Made by a program: the position numbers and the translations under genes. Shown in pieces: positions 41,577 to 50,126 of a DNA stretch of 64,000 nucleotides (positions are counted from its first letter, which is position 1; every line of letters begins with the position of its first letter). Under the pieces are notes generated by a model that saw nothing but the letters and a program-made list of their open reading frames with translations, searched no databases and was not told where the DNA came from. Source of the stretch: UMGS172 sp045592985 (GTDB lineage: Bacteria > Bacillota > Clostridia > Oscillospirales > Acutalibacteraceae); assembly GCA_045592985.1 (NCBI GenBank), contig JAZNVU010000056.1, positions 1 to 64,000 of the forward strand, read 5' to 3'.

Positions 41577-42119
41577 ATGAAAAAACAGGTATTATCAATC
41601 ATTTCGTTGCTGCTTTTAGCGGTAATGCTTTTTGCAGGGTGCGGTGGCAGTGATGAACCTAAAAAGGAGATAAATTCTACGACTTCAAATCAGTCGACCG
41701 AAAGCACAGCATCCGAACCCAAGAAAACCACCTTTGCCGTAGGTGAAACGGCGGTTTTTGAAAATCTGAAAATAACTGCAACAGAATTCAAGGAATCAAA
41801 GGGCAAACAGTATTTTGAACCGCAAGACGGAAAAATTTTTGTTGGAGTGAAATTCACAATCGAAAACATTTCCGAGGAAGATATCAACATCAGCTCGGTG
41901 CTTCTTTTTAACGGATATGCTGACGATGTGAGTGTGGGTGATTACTCGGTTTCGGCAGGTATGGCATTTGATGGTTCTTTGGACGGAACCATTGCTAAGG
42001 GCAAGAAACTTATCGGTTGGTATTCAGCCGAAGTACCAAAGGATTGGAAACAACTTCAGGTCGATTTTAAACCGGATATGCTGTCCGACTCTAAAGCATC
42101 ATTCGTTATTGATAAGTAA
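41577..42119 (+). CDS. DUF4352-like lipoprotein
   Basis: The 180-residue protein has a lipoprotein signal with lipobox FAGC (C22). A Ser/Thr-rich linker and a beta-sandwich domain with VFENLKITATEFKES and IFVGVKFTIENIS, the DUF4352 pattern of immunoglobulin-like surface domains, follow. It is anchored on the outer face of the membrane. The ATG at 41577 follows TGGAGGA. Divergent from an XRE regulator with a shared palindromic operator, so expression is probably repressed by it. Confidence 0.82.
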   Translation: MKKQVLSIISLLLLAVMLFAGCGGSDEPKKEINSTTSNQSTESTASEPKKTTFAVGETAVFENLKITATEFKESKGKQYFEPQDGKIFVGVKFTIENISEEDINISSVLLFNGYADDVSVGDYSVSAGMAFDGSLDGTIAKGKKLIGWYSAEVPKDWKQLQVDFKPDMLSDSKASFVIDK

Positions 42120-42128
42120 CGGTTTCAC

Positions 42129-42157
42129 TTGTAAAATTTCTTTAAACGCGGTATAAT
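42129..42157 (+). promoter_or_regulatory. trmO promoter
   Basis: TTGTAA (42129-42134) and TATAAT (42152-42157) have a 17-bp spacer, 30 bp before the start codon. Confidence 0.65.
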
Positions 42158-42186
42158 GCTTATACTAAGTTTAAGGGGTGTGACAA

Positions 42187-42870
42187 ATGGAACTGAAGGT
42201 CATAGCCAAAATTTATACGGGATTTAAGGAAAAATTCGGGATACCAAGGCAAAGCGGTATGGTTAATTTGCCTGCCAAAATAGTTTTTGAACCCGAATAC
42301 CGCGACGTAAATGCCGTAAGAGGGCTTGACGGTTTTTCGCATATATGGGTGCTTTGGCAGTTTTCAAAAGCCAAGTGCGACGGTTGGCAACCTACCGTGC
42401 GACCGCCAAGGCTCGGCGGTAACAAACGCATGGGTGTTTTTGCAACACGTTCACCGTTCAGACCTAATTCCATAGGTCTTTCGTCGCTTAAACTTGAAAA
42501 GGTTGAGTTGACCGAAAATAAAGGTCCTGTACTGCACGTTACGGGTGCCGATATTTTGGACGGAACTCCGATTTTTGATATAAAGCCTTATATTACGTTT
42601 ACCGATTGCCACCCGGACGCCGTTTGTGGATTTACCGAGGGGTATAAGGAATACAGGTTAAGAGTTGAGTATAAAGACGGACTGGAAGATAAAATTGAGC
42701 CTGAGTTAAGGCAGGCCGTAACCGAACTGTTGTCTTGCGACCCAAGACCGTCGTATCAGAATGACCCTGAGAGGGTTTACGGAGTTTCGGTTTCGGGGTA
42801 TGAGATAAAGTTTTTAGTCGACGGCGAAGTTTTAACCGTCAACCATATAGAAAAAGAAAAGCGTTTGTAA
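42187..42870 (+). CDS. trmO: tRNA-Thr (adenine(37)-N6)-methyltransferase family protein
   Basis: TrmO methylates N6-threonylcarbamoyl-A37 of tRNA-Thr. The 227-residue protein shows the TsaA/TrmO core GVFATRSPFRPNSIGLS (about 83-99), FSHIWVLWQF and ADILDGTPIFDIKPY, and the C-terminal helical extension of bacterial homologues. The window also encodes a tRNA-Thr with A37. ATG 42187 follows AAGGGGTG. Monocistronic between a promoter and a bidirectional terminator. Confidence 0.92.
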   Translation: MELKVIAKIYTGFKEKFGIPRQSGMVNLPAKIVFEPEYRDVNAVRGLDGFSHIWVLWQFSKAKCDGWQPTVRPPRLGGNKRMGVFATRSPFRPNSIGLSSLKLEKVELTENKGPVLHVTGADILDGTPIFDIKPYITFTDCHPDAVCGFTEGYKEYRLRVEYKDGLEDKIEPELRQAVTELLSCDPRPSYQNDPERVYGVSVSGYEIKFLVDGEVLTVNHIEKEKRL

Positions 42871-42893
42871 CCGATTTGGTTGCAAACGCTTTT
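42857..42893. terminator. bidirectional intrinsic terminator
   Basis: A 16-bp stem (42857-42872 with 42878-42893, one T/G mismatch) with A-rich and T-rich ends overlaps the trmO stop. It serves the convergent DUF1653 gene as well. Confidence 0.85.
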
Positions 42894-42895
42894 AG

Positions 42896-43108
42896 TTACC
42901 CTATAAACTCAAATCTTTTAAAAGTTTTGCCGTCGCGGGTGATTTCTTCGTTCCACATGTCAGCAGGTCGCACCCACAGACCGCCTTCACCGTAAAGTGC
43001 TTTATACACCACCATCGGCTCCAAAGTTTCACTGTGACGGGCTATGCCTATTACTTCATATTCGTTGCCTTTAAAGTGGCGGTATTTACCAAGTTTGATT
43101 TCGTTCAT
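42896..43108 (-). CDS. DUF1653 domain-containing protein
   Basis: The 70-residue protein matches the DUF1653 family from start to end: GKYRHFKGNEYEVIGIARHS, VYKALYGEGGLWVRP and the final FKRFEFI. The function is unknown. It is soluble, has no signal peptide and is transcribed alone, convergent with trmO. Confidence 0.9.
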   Translation of the reverse strand: MNEIKLGKYRHFKGNEYEVIGIARHSETLEPMVVYKALYGEGGLWVRPADMWNEEITRDGKTFKRFEFIG

Positions 43109-43250
43109 ATTTTTTCCTTCTTACCAAAATTCTATGTTTAAGTATATCAAGGGTGTAGTTGTGTGTCAATAATAACCATCTTTACTTGACTTATGCCATA
43201 AAAATTGTTAAAGTAGGTATAATGAAAATTTATTTTGGAGTTGTTTAAAA

Positions 43251-43907
43251 ATGTTAACAGAAAGCCAAATGCAGACCAAAAAGTTTTACTCACAAAATTG
43301 TACCGGTGAGTACCTCGATTACCTTTACAGCGAGCCTATATGCGAAGGCAGAGTGCCGCTTGTAATATATGTTCACGGAGCAGGTTCAAGAGGTAATGAT
43401 ATAGAACTTCTTCGCGGCAACGGCGGTCTTAAAAACATTTATAATAATGCCAAGGAAAAGGCGGTAATTGTTTGCCCACAATGTCACTTTAATTATTGGT
43501 TTACAGGATTCCAGGTTCTTGCCGATTTTATTGATACCATGAGACAACTGCCTAATGTTGATACAAACAGGGTTTATATCATTGGCTCAAGCATGGGAGG
43601 GTATACAACATGGCAGATGGTTTTGTCTCATACCGAATGGTTTGCTGCGGCTGTGCCTATCTGCGGAGGCGGTATGTGTTGGGCGGCTTCAAAACTTAAA
43701 AATTTGCCTATATGGGCATTTCACGGCGCACTTGATACCACTGTTTTGCCCGAGGAAACCATACATATGGTTAAGGCTATCAATGGTGCCGGCGGTGACG
43801 CTAAAATCACAATATTTCCCAAAGCCGCACATGATTCGTGGACACCTGCTTTGTCGGATAGTGCTACTTGGGAGTGGCTGTTTTCCCAAAAGCAAAATGT
43901 CGACTGA
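43251..43907 (+). CDS. alpha/beta hydrolase (esterase-like)
   Basis: The 218-residue protein is a small alpha/beta hydrolase with the nucleophile elbow GSSMGG (S114), acid D162 (GALDTTV) and H194 (KAAHDSW). The oxyanion region is YVHGAGSRGND. It resembles secreted PHB-depolymerase-like or dienelactone-hydrolase-like esterases, but no signal peptide is visible and the substrate is unknown. ATG follows TTGGAG. It leads a three-gene unit with the beta-propeller and acyltransferase-like genes. Confidence 0.85.
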   Translation: MLTESQMQTKKFYSQNCTGEYLDYLYSEPICEGRVPLVIYVHGAGSRGNDIELLRGNGGLKNIYNNAKEKAVIVCPQCHFNYWFTGFQVLADFIDTMRQLPNVDTNRVYIIGSSMGGYTTWQMVLSHTEWFAAAVPICGGGMCWAASKLKNLPIWAFHGALDTTVLPEETIHMVKAINGAGGDAKITIFPKAAHDSWTPALSDSATWEWLFSQKQNVD

Positions 43908-43940
43908 TTTTAAAACTAAGAGTAAAAAAGGATGACTGAT

Positions 43941-44897
43941 ATGAAACATTTATATTTTTGTTCGTGTGAGGCCGATGGTGGAATCCATCACTACACATTT
44001 GAAAGAGGCAAACTACAGTTCTGCGAAAAGGTTGACCTTGACTGTCCGAATTACATGATAATCGAGGACAACAAGGCTTACATAACTCTTCGCGAGACCG
44101 ATAAAGAAGCAGGTACCGGCGGTGTTGTCACAGCCGATATTGATTCTGAGGGCAGGCTTATAAATATATCCGAGCCTATATCCACAAAAGGCAAGCATCC
44201 ATGTCATGTTTGTGTATTAGATGGTGAAATTTATGCAGTCAACTACTCTGCGGGAAGCGTTATAAAATTACCCGAAAAACTGGTTGTCCACGAGGGGAAA
44301 GGCGTTGACCCTGACCGTCAAGAAATGGCGCATACTCACTTTATTTGGCCAACCTATGACGGACATCTGCTCTGTTGCGATTTAGGGTTAGATACTGTTT
44401 TTGTATATGATAAAGATTTAAAGTTTGTTTCTTCTGCCAAGGTACCCGACGGTATGGGCGTTCGCCACCTTGCGTTTAACAACGGTGGTAAAACGTTTTA
44501 TGCCGTAAACGAAATGGGCAATACCGTAAGCCGTTTTAATTATGAGAACGGAAAACTTACGCTTATCGACACGGTCGATGCTCTGCCGAGATTCCAAGGT
44601 AAAAATACCGCTGCGGCAATAAGAATAGACGGCAATTATTTGTATGTTTCGCACCGTGGTGCTGATACAATAGCACGTTTTAAAATAAACGAAGACACAA
44701 GCCTGAAATTGCTCGAAAACACCCCATGCGGAGGACGTTTTCCTCGAGATTTCATTATTGTTGATGGCTACATGTTCTGTACTAATGAACACACTAATAA
44801 TGTATCAATTCTTAAGGTTATCGATGAAGGTTTGGAACTTTGCGGTTCGACTATTCGTATGCCGCACCCTATAAGTGTCTGCGCGATTGATGTTTAA
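43941..44897 (+). CDS. lactonase family beta-propeller protein (6-phosphogluconolactonase-like)
   Basis: The 318-residue protein is a seven-bladed propeller of the YkgB/Pgl type, recognisable from HPCHVCVLDGEIYAVNY, MAHTHFIWPT, MGVRHLAFNNGGKTFYAVNE and GGRFPRDFIIVDG. Such proteins may hydrolyse 6-phosphogluconolactone or related lactones. No catalytic proof is in the sequence. I chose the ATG at 43941 because AAAGGA lies at normal distance. The ATG at 43932 is immediately after it. Ends 16 bp before the next start. Confidence 0.85.
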   Translation: MKHLYFCSCEADGGIHHYTFERGKLQFCEKVDLDCPNYMIIEDNKAYITLRETDKEAGTGGVVTADIDSEGRLINISEPISTKGKHPCHVCVLDGEIYAVNYSAGSVIKLPEKLVVHEGKGVDPDRQEMAHTHFIWPTYDGHLLCCDLGLDTVFVYDKDLKFVSSAKVPDGMGVRHLAFNNGGKTFYAVNEMGNTVSRFNYENGKLTLIDTVDALPRFQGKNTAAAIRIDGNYLYVSHRGADTIARFKINEDTSLKLLENTPCGGRFPRDFIIVDGYMFCTNEHTNNVSILKVIDEGLELCGSTIRMPHPISVCAIDV

Positions 44898-44913
44898 AAA
44901 GGAGTATGGTGTT

Positions 44914-45819
44914 ATGCGGAATAGAAGTGATTATTTAAAAGGCTTTATGCAGGAATTCCAATATCCTGCCGAGGCAATCGACTTTTTGCTTGATTCATAC
45001 GATAAAATTTGGGCAAATGATGATGCAAAGCTCCTTTTTGAGCAGAGTATTGGTATTTACGAAGGAAGAATGATGTGGAGCTATGAGGCTATAAGAGGCA
45101 AAATGGCTTCGGTTGCCGAAAGCTCGGGTGTTCACGTTTACACGGTTGAATTTCTGATGCTGCTTGCTATGTCGGAGCATATGAAGGAACTTTACATAGA
45201 ACGTGGGATTGACCTTAGTATTTATCACGATTCGTGTATGGATTTTAAGGCCAAATTACTGGAGTGCAAAAAAAACAAGGATATTTGGGGTACTTACGTT
45301 GGCTCTTGGTTTAACAGATGGTTTGATTTAACCCGTTTTGCCTTGGGCAGATTGCAGTTTGAAACGGCATATGCCTATTTTACGGTCGAGGGTACCTATA
45401 AAACGGTCAAGTTGGGTCAGCTGGTTGTTAATATGCACATTCCGGCTCTCGGTCCGCTACTTTATGAAGACTGTCGCGAATCTTTTGTTAGGGCATATGA
45501 AGTATTTAAGCCGTTTTTCCCCGATAACACAGTGCCGTTTTTCTGTTGCTCGTGGATAATTTCACCTCAACACGAGTTTATGCTTAAGCCTGACAGTAAT
45601 CTTCGCCAGTTTATGAAGTTTTTCAAAATAAGAGAGACCGAAACACCGGTTGAAAAGGCATTAAACGAGTATGTTTTTGGACCAGTAGATTTGACCGATG
45701 TTGATGCTCTGCCTGAGGATACTTCAATGCAGCGAGCATACAAAGAGGTGCTCAAAAAAGGCGAAATGCCTTGTCAAGGTGCCGGTGTATTTCATATGAA
45801 GGATGGACAGTTTATTTAA
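44914..45819 (+). CDS. acyltransferase domain-containing protein (DUF5596/GNAT_C-like)
   Basis: The 301-residue protein resembles a family annotated as acyltransferase domain-containing, with an N-terminal helical region (RNRSDYLKGFMQEFQYP) and a GNAT-like C-terminal region (about 140-275: RFALGRLQFETAYA, VVNMHIPALGPL and FCCSWIISPQ). The substrate is unknown. GGAG lies about 10 bases before ATG 44914. It is the last gene of its three-gene unit. Confidence 0.75.
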   Translation: MRNRSDYLKGFMQEFQYPAEAIDFLLDSYDKIWANDDAKLLFEQSIGIYEGRMMWSYEAIRGKMASVAESSGVHVYTVEFLMLLAMSEHMKELYIERGIDLSIYHDSCMDFKAKLLECKKNKDIWGTYVGSWFNRWFDLTRFALGRLQFETAYAYFTVEGTYKTVKLGQLVVNMHIPALGPLLYEDCRESFVRAYEVFKPFFPDNTVPFFCCSWIISPQHEFMLKPDSNLRQFMKFFKIRETETPVEKALNEYVFGPVDLTDVDALPEDTSMQRAYKEVLKKGEMPCQGAGVFHMKDGQFI

Positions 45820-45832
45820 GTGTTTTACATAT

Positions 45833-45881
45833 AAATAGAATAAGAGGTCGTACCATGTTGGTACGACCTCTTATTCTATTT
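45833..45881. terminator. bidirectional intrinsic terminator
   Basis: A 22-bp perfect stem (45833-45854 with 45860-45881) around a 5-base loop, core AGAGGTCGTACC, sits between the acyltransferase-like gene and pnp, which converge. Confidence 0.92.
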
Positions 45882-45891
45882 TGAAAACTGA

Positions 45892-48102
45892 TTATCCACG
45901 CTTTTTGAAGCCGGGTCTGTCTTTCTTGGGCTTGCGCTCACGTTGCTCGTCACCGTCATCCTCGGCAACCATTCCATCAAGTTCAATGAGAGCATCGCGG
46001 CGCGAGAGGTTAATTCTGTCGCGGTCGTCAATCTCGGTAACCTTAACCTTAATGAGGTCGCCAACAGTAACAACATCTTCAACCTTGCCTACGCGTTTAA
46101 CATCAAGTTTGCTGATGTGAACAAGACCTTCAACACCGGGTGCGATTTCAACAAATGCACCAAACTCCATAAGTCTGGTAACAGTGCCCTGATAGAAAGC
46201 ACCAACCTCAGGTCCGTTTGCAATGATATCAATAACGCCCATAACAGCGTTGCCCTTATCGGTATCAAGGGTTGCAATGTAAACGTGACCGTCATCTTCA
46301 ATGCTGATGGTACACTCAAAGAGTTCCTGCAACTTCTGAATAATCTTGCCCTGTTTACCGATAACATCACCAATCTTTTCGGGGTTGATGGTCATGGTGA
46401 GCATCTTGGGAGCGTATTTAGAAAGTTCTGCTCTGGGTTCTGCAATTACAGGGAGCATAATCTCGTCCAAGATATAGTTTCTTGCTTTGTTGGTTTTAGC
46501 AAAAGCCTCTTTGATGATTTCGGGGGTAAGGCCGTGTACTTTAAGGTCCATCTGAATAGCGGTGATACCTTTTTTGGTACCTGCTACCTTAAAGTCCATA
46601 TCGCCGTAGAAGTCTTCAAGACCCTGAATGTCAATCATGGTCATAAAGTCGCCATGAACACCTTCATCTCCTGTGATAAGACCGCAGGAAATACCTGCAA
46701 CGGGAGCCTTAATGGGAACACCTGCAGCCATAAGCGAAAGGGTAGAACCGCAGATAGAACCCTGAGAGGTTGAACCGTTGGACGAAAGAACTTCAGATAC
46801 CACACGGATGGTGTAGGGGAACTCTTCAACCGAGGGGATAACAGGAGCCAAAGCGCGCTCTGCCAATGCACCGTGACCGATTTCACGACGGCCGGGGCCA
46901 CGTGAAGGTTTGGTTTCACCAACGGAATAAGAGGGGAAGTTGTAGTGATGGATATATCTCTTCTCGGTCTCTTCATCGAGTCCGTCGAGTTTCTGAGATT
47001 CGCTAACAGGTGCCAAGGTGGTAACCGAGAGAACCTGGGTCTGACCTCTGGTGAACATACCCGAGCCATGAACTCTGGGAAGGAGGTCTACCATAGCGTT
47101 AAGAGGACGGATTTCGTCAATACTTCTGCCGTCGACACGTTTATGCTCGTCTTTAAGCCATGCTCTTACAACATGCTTCTGAACAAGGTACATAATCTCG
47201 TCGAGTTTTGCTTCTTGTCCCTCAAAACGCTCGTCAAATTTCTCATGAACAGCGTCATAAATGGGAAGAAGAGCAGCGTCACGAACGTTTTTATCGTCGG
47301 TATCAAGAGCCTTCTTAACATCTTCGATGCAGAATGCTTCGATTTCAGCCATAATTGCGGGGTCGGGGTCATTTGAAACAAAGTCAAACTTAGGTTTGCC
47401 GATTTCAGCAACAATGCCGTTAATAAATGCAACTACCTCTTTGTTAACCTCGTGAGCCTTCATAATAGCCTCAAACATGAGGTCGTCAGGTACTTCGTTA
47501 GCACCTGCTTCAATCATAGCAACGAGTTCACCGGTAGAAGCAACTGTAACGTCCATCTCGCTTTTTTCTCTCTGGTCGAGAGTGGGGTTGATGATGATTT
47601 CACCGTCGATAAGACCAACCTTAACGCCGCTAACGGGACCATCCCACGGAATGTCCGAAATAGCAATGGCTGCCGAAACACCAATCATAGCGGTGATTTC
47701 GGGGCTGCAATCGGGGTCAACTGCCATAACGGTAGCAACTACCGAGCAGTCATTTCTCATATCCTTAGGGAACAAAGGACGGATAGGACGGTCGATGCAA
47801 CGACCAGCCAAAATAGCCTTTTCGCTGGGTCTCGACTCTCTGCGCTGGAACGAACCGGGGATACGGCCTACCGAGTACATTTTCTCCTCGTAGTCAACCG
47901 AAAGAGGGAAGAAGTCAACACCCTCTCTAGGTTTTGCCGATGCGGTAACGTTACAAAGAACGCTTGTCTCACCGTAGGTTGCCAAAATAGATGCGTTGGA
48001 AAGGCCGCACATCATACCGGTTTCGAGTTTTAACGGTCTTCCTGCAAGTGTGGTTTCATAAACCTTGTGGTTAGTAAATTCAAGTTTTCCACTCATGCTC
48101 AT
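45892..48102 (-). CDS. pnp: polyribonucleotide nucleotidyltransferase (PNPase)
   Basis: PNPase degrades RNA from the 3' end with phosphate. The 736-residue protein has two RNase PH domains (FFPLSVDYEEKMYSVGRIPGS early and the catalytic second core with EILDEIML-like region near 540), then the KH domain (GKQGKIIQKLQE, about 566-577) and the S1 domain (GAFYQGTVTRLMEFGAFVEI). A basic C-terminal tail ends it. ATG 48102 follows GGAGGAA. A longer reading lacks family support. It lies downstream of rpsO, the usual rpsO-pnp order, with a terminator and a long hairpin between them. Confidence 0.97.
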   Translation of the reverse strand: MSMSGKLEFTNHKVYETTLAGRPLKLETGMMCGLSNASILATYGETSVLCNVTASAKPREGVDFFPLSVDYEEKMYSVGRIPGSFQRRESRPSEKAILAGRCIDRPIRPLFPKDMRNDCSVVATVMAVDPDCSPEITAMIGVSAAIAISDIPWDGPVSGVKVGLIDGEIIINPTLDQREKSEMDVTVASTGELVAMIEAGANEVPDDLMFEAIMKAHEVNKEVVAFINGIVAEIGKPKFDFVSNDPDPAIMAEIEAFCIEDVKKALDTDDKNVRDAALLPIYDAVHEKFDERFEGQEAKLDEIMYLVQKHVVRAWLKDEHKRVDGRSIDEIRPLNAMVDLLPRVHGSGMFTRGQTQVLSVTTLAPVSESQKLDGLDEETEKRYIHHYNFPSYSVGETKPSRGPGRREIGHGALAERALAPVIPSVEEFPYTIRVVSEVLSSNGSTSQGSICGSTLSLMAAGVPIKAPVAGISCGLITGDEGVHGDFMTMIDIQGLEDFYGDMDFKVAGTKKGITAIQMDLKVHGLTPEIIKEAFAKTNKARNYILDEIMLPVIAEPRAELSKYAPKMLTMTINPEKIGDVIGKQGKIIQKLQELFECTISIEDDGHVYIATLDTDKGNAVMGVIDIIANGPEVGAFYQGTVTRLMEFGAFVEIAPGVEGLVHISKLDVKRVGKVEDVVTVGDLIKVKVTEIDDRDRINLSRRDALIELDGMVAEDDGDEQRERKPKKDRPGFKKRG

Positions 48103-48132
48103 TTTACAATTCCTCCATAATGTTTTTATTTT

Positions 48133-48218
48133 ACGGGGGTGTGAGTTTAGCAATAGACTCACTGTCTAAACCTTAAATTCAGGCGGTCAGTCAACTGCTA
48201 AAGCGACGCACACCCCGT
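48133..48218 (-). promoter_or_regulatory. long hairpin in the pnp 5' leader
   Basis: Two 35-base halves are imperfectly complementary (ACGGGGGTGTG at one end with CACACCCCGT at the other, then TTTAGCA with TGCTAAA inside). The hairpin lies about 30 bp before pnp. In Enterobacteria pnp mRNA has an RNase III-cleaved hairpin used in autoregulation. An analogous role is inference. Confidence 0.6.
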
Positions 48219-48247
48219 ATTTAACCTATTGTTTTTTTCGTCAAATA

Positions 48248-48279
48248 ACTAAAACAAGCCGACCGGAAGACCGGTCGGC
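48248..48279 (-). terminator. rpsO terminator
   Basis: On the minus strand a perfect 9-bp GC stem (48271-48279 with 48258-48266) around a 4-base loop runs into TTGTTTTAG. It lies 12 bp past the rpsO stop. Confidence 0.85.
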
Positions 48280-48290
48280 ACAGTTTTAAA

Positions 48291-48554
48291 TTACTTACGA
48301 AGTCCGAGTTTTGCTACGATTGCACGGTATCTCTCGATATCCTTCTTCTGAAGGTATGCGAGAAGGTTACGTCTGTGACCAACCATCTTGAGCAAACCGC
48401 GACGTGAATGATGGTCATGAATATTGATCTTCAAGTGAGCGGTAAGTTCATTGATGCGGCGGGTCAATACAGCAATCTGTACTTCGGGAGAACCGGTGTC
48501 GCCCTCGTGCATAGCATACTCTGCAATAATCTGCTGCTTTTCTTCCTTAAGCAT
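48291..48554 (-). CDS. rpsO: 30S ribosomal protein S15
   Basis: The 87-residue protein is normal for S15, a 16S rRNA central-domain binder. It has MLKEEKQQIIAEYAMHEGDT, GSPEVQIAVLT and KINIHDHHSRRGLL. ATG 48554 has AAAGGGTG 8 bases upstream and matches the family start. A GTG three codons earlier overlaps that site. A 118-nt leader precedes it, long enough for the autoregulatory S15-binding structure known in other bacteria. Confidence 0.98.
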   Translation of the reverse strand: MLKEEKQQIIAEYAMHEGDTGSPEVQIAVLTRRINELTAHLKINIHDHHSRRGLLKMVGHRRNLLAYLQKKDIERYRAIVAKLGLRK

Positions 48555-48680
48555 TGTTTTCACCCTTTCTTAATATTTACGCCGTTGCCCGAGCAAAAGG
48601 TTGGTGAACTCCTTTTCAAAAAGGCTTACTCCTTAAACACAGGTCACGGTATTTTTACGTCCTTACACCGACGCTCCGAT

Positions 48681-48709
48681 ATTATATCACACCGATAGCG
48701 GTTTGTAAA
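48681..48709 (-). promoter_or_regulatory. rpsO promoter
   Basis: On the minus strand TTTACA (48704-48709) and TATAAT (48681-48686) are 17 bp apart, just past the rnfB stop codon (48739). Confidence 0.7.
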
Positions 48710-48738
48710 GAGAAATTTTTAAATTTTCACAATTTGTC

Positions 48739-49524
48739 TTAAACGTGGATGCACTTAGTAGGACAAGATTCAACACAAGCACCACAGAGAGTACATTTTT
48801 CGGGGTCGATTCGTGCCAGATTATTTTCAACCGTAACAGCACCGAATTCACAAACCCTAGCACACTTTCCGCAACCGATACAAGCGGCGTCGCACACCTT
48901 TTTGGCAACAGCACCTTTATCCTTGTTGCAACAAAGTACAGTGGCTTTTTCACTTGCAGGCAACAGAGAAATGATGCCTTTAGGACAAGCTTTGACACAA
49001 GCCGAGCAAGCGGTACATTTTGATTTATCAACATATGCCAAACCGTCTTTTACGGTTATTGCGTCGAACATGCATGCTCTCTGACAGTCACCGAAACCTA
49101 AGCAACCAAACGCACAAGCCGATGTGCCGGAGTAAAGCATGTTAGCAGCCTTGCAGGTTTCAACTCCCGTATAGAACATTTTATTTGAAGTGTTATGCAA
49201 GGTGCCGTTGCAAAGCACTTTTGCAACTTTGGGTTCGGTCATTTCAACGCTAATGCCAAGAATCTCACCTAATTTGTTATTTACTTCAGTTCCACCGGGG
49301 GTGCAAAGGCCGGGTTTTGATTCACCTTTGGCAAGGGCTTCGGCATAGCCGTCACAACCTGAGTATCCGCAAGCACCACAGTTGGCACCGGGAAGTTCGT
49401 TTCTTAGTGCTTCAACCGTTTCATCTGACTTTACAGCCATGATTACGGAGCAGATTGAAAGGCCTAATCCTGCAATAAGACCGATTGATGCTACAACGAT
49501 GACTGCTAAAATGATAGGACTCAT
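48739..49524 (-). CDS. rnfB: Rnf complex subunit B, polyferredoxin
   Basis: The 261-residue protein has one N-terminal membrane helix (about 3-28). A Fes-type [4Fe-4S] motif (CGACGYSGCDGYAEAL), further Cys clusters (CLGFGDCQRAC, CTACSACVKAC, CIGCGKCARVC, CTLCGACVESC) and a ferredoxin-like C-terminus follow. It accepts electrons from ferredoxin for Rnf, which reduces NAD while moving Na+ or H+. The last gene of rnfCDGEAB. Overlaps rnfA by 4 bases. Confidence 0.96.
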   Translation of the reverse strand: MSPIILAVIVVASIGLIAGLGLSICSVIMAVKSDETVEALRNELPGANCGACGYSGCDGYAEALAKGESKPGLCTPGGTEVNNKLGEILGISVEMTEPKVAKVLCNGTLHNTSNKMFYTGVETCKAANMLYSGTSACAFGCLGFGDCQRACMFDAITVKDGLAYVDKSKCTACSACVKACPKGIISLLPASEKATVLCCNKDKGAVAKKVCDAACIGCGKCARVCEFGAVTVENNLARIDPEKCTLCGACVESCPTKCIHV

Positions 49525-50126
49525 TGCAAAATCACCCCAATCTGGTCAACAACGCCGGCAAAACCTAAGAATGACAGTGAAACAATAGCCGCCGCGATAA
49601 GCGTTATGGGAAGTCCTTTAAGAGATTCGGGTATATTGCTGGTTTCAAGTCGACCTCTGATTCCTGCGAAGATGAACATAGCAAGCAAGAAGCCCAAACC
49701 TGCACCTAAAGAGTTGAAAAGTGCTTCAACAAAGTTAGTAATGCGGGTATTGGTGAAGTTGAGCATTGTAATACCCAAAACTGCACAGTTGGTAGTGATA
49801 AGTGGAAGGTATATACCCAAAGCCTCATAAAGCGGCGGAATATACTTTTTGAGAATAATTTCAACCAACTGAACAAGTGCTGCGATAACAAGAATGAATA
49901 CGATTGTTTGTAAATATCCCAATCCGTAGGGGAGAAGTATATAGGTGTGAATGGGATAGGTTACTGCAGTTGAGAGGAGCATAACAAGTGTAACTGCAAT
50001 GCCCATGCTGACCGCGGTGTTAGTTTTCTTAGAAACACCGAGGAAAGGACAAATTCCAAGGAATTTTGCAAGAACCATGTTTTCGGTCAAAATACCTGCG
50101 AGGATGATGGTGATTATATTACTCAT
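49521..50126 (-). CDS. rnfA: Rnf complex membrane subunit A
   Basis: The 201-residue protein has six membrane helices and the RnfA/NqrE sequence ENMVLAKFLGICPFLGVSKK near the N-terminus with a conserved Cys, and PLITTNCAVLG in the middle. It forms the transmembrane core with RnfE. It overlaps rnfE by 8 bases and rnfB by 4. Confidence 0.96.
   Translation of the reverse strand: MSNIITIILAGILTENMVLAKFLGICPFLGVSKKTNTAVSMGIAVTLVMLLSTAVTYPIHTYILLPYGLGYLQTIVFILVIAALVQLVEIILKKYIPPLYEALGIYLPLITTNCAVLGITMLNFTNTRITNFVEALFNSLGAGLGFLLAMFIFAGIRGRLETSNIPESLKGLPITLIAAAIVSLSFLGFAGVVDQIGVILQ

Noticed and set aside
45943..46773. 276-codon plus-strand frame inside pnp
   Set aside because: It lies entirely opposite to conserved pnp and has no ribosome binding site.
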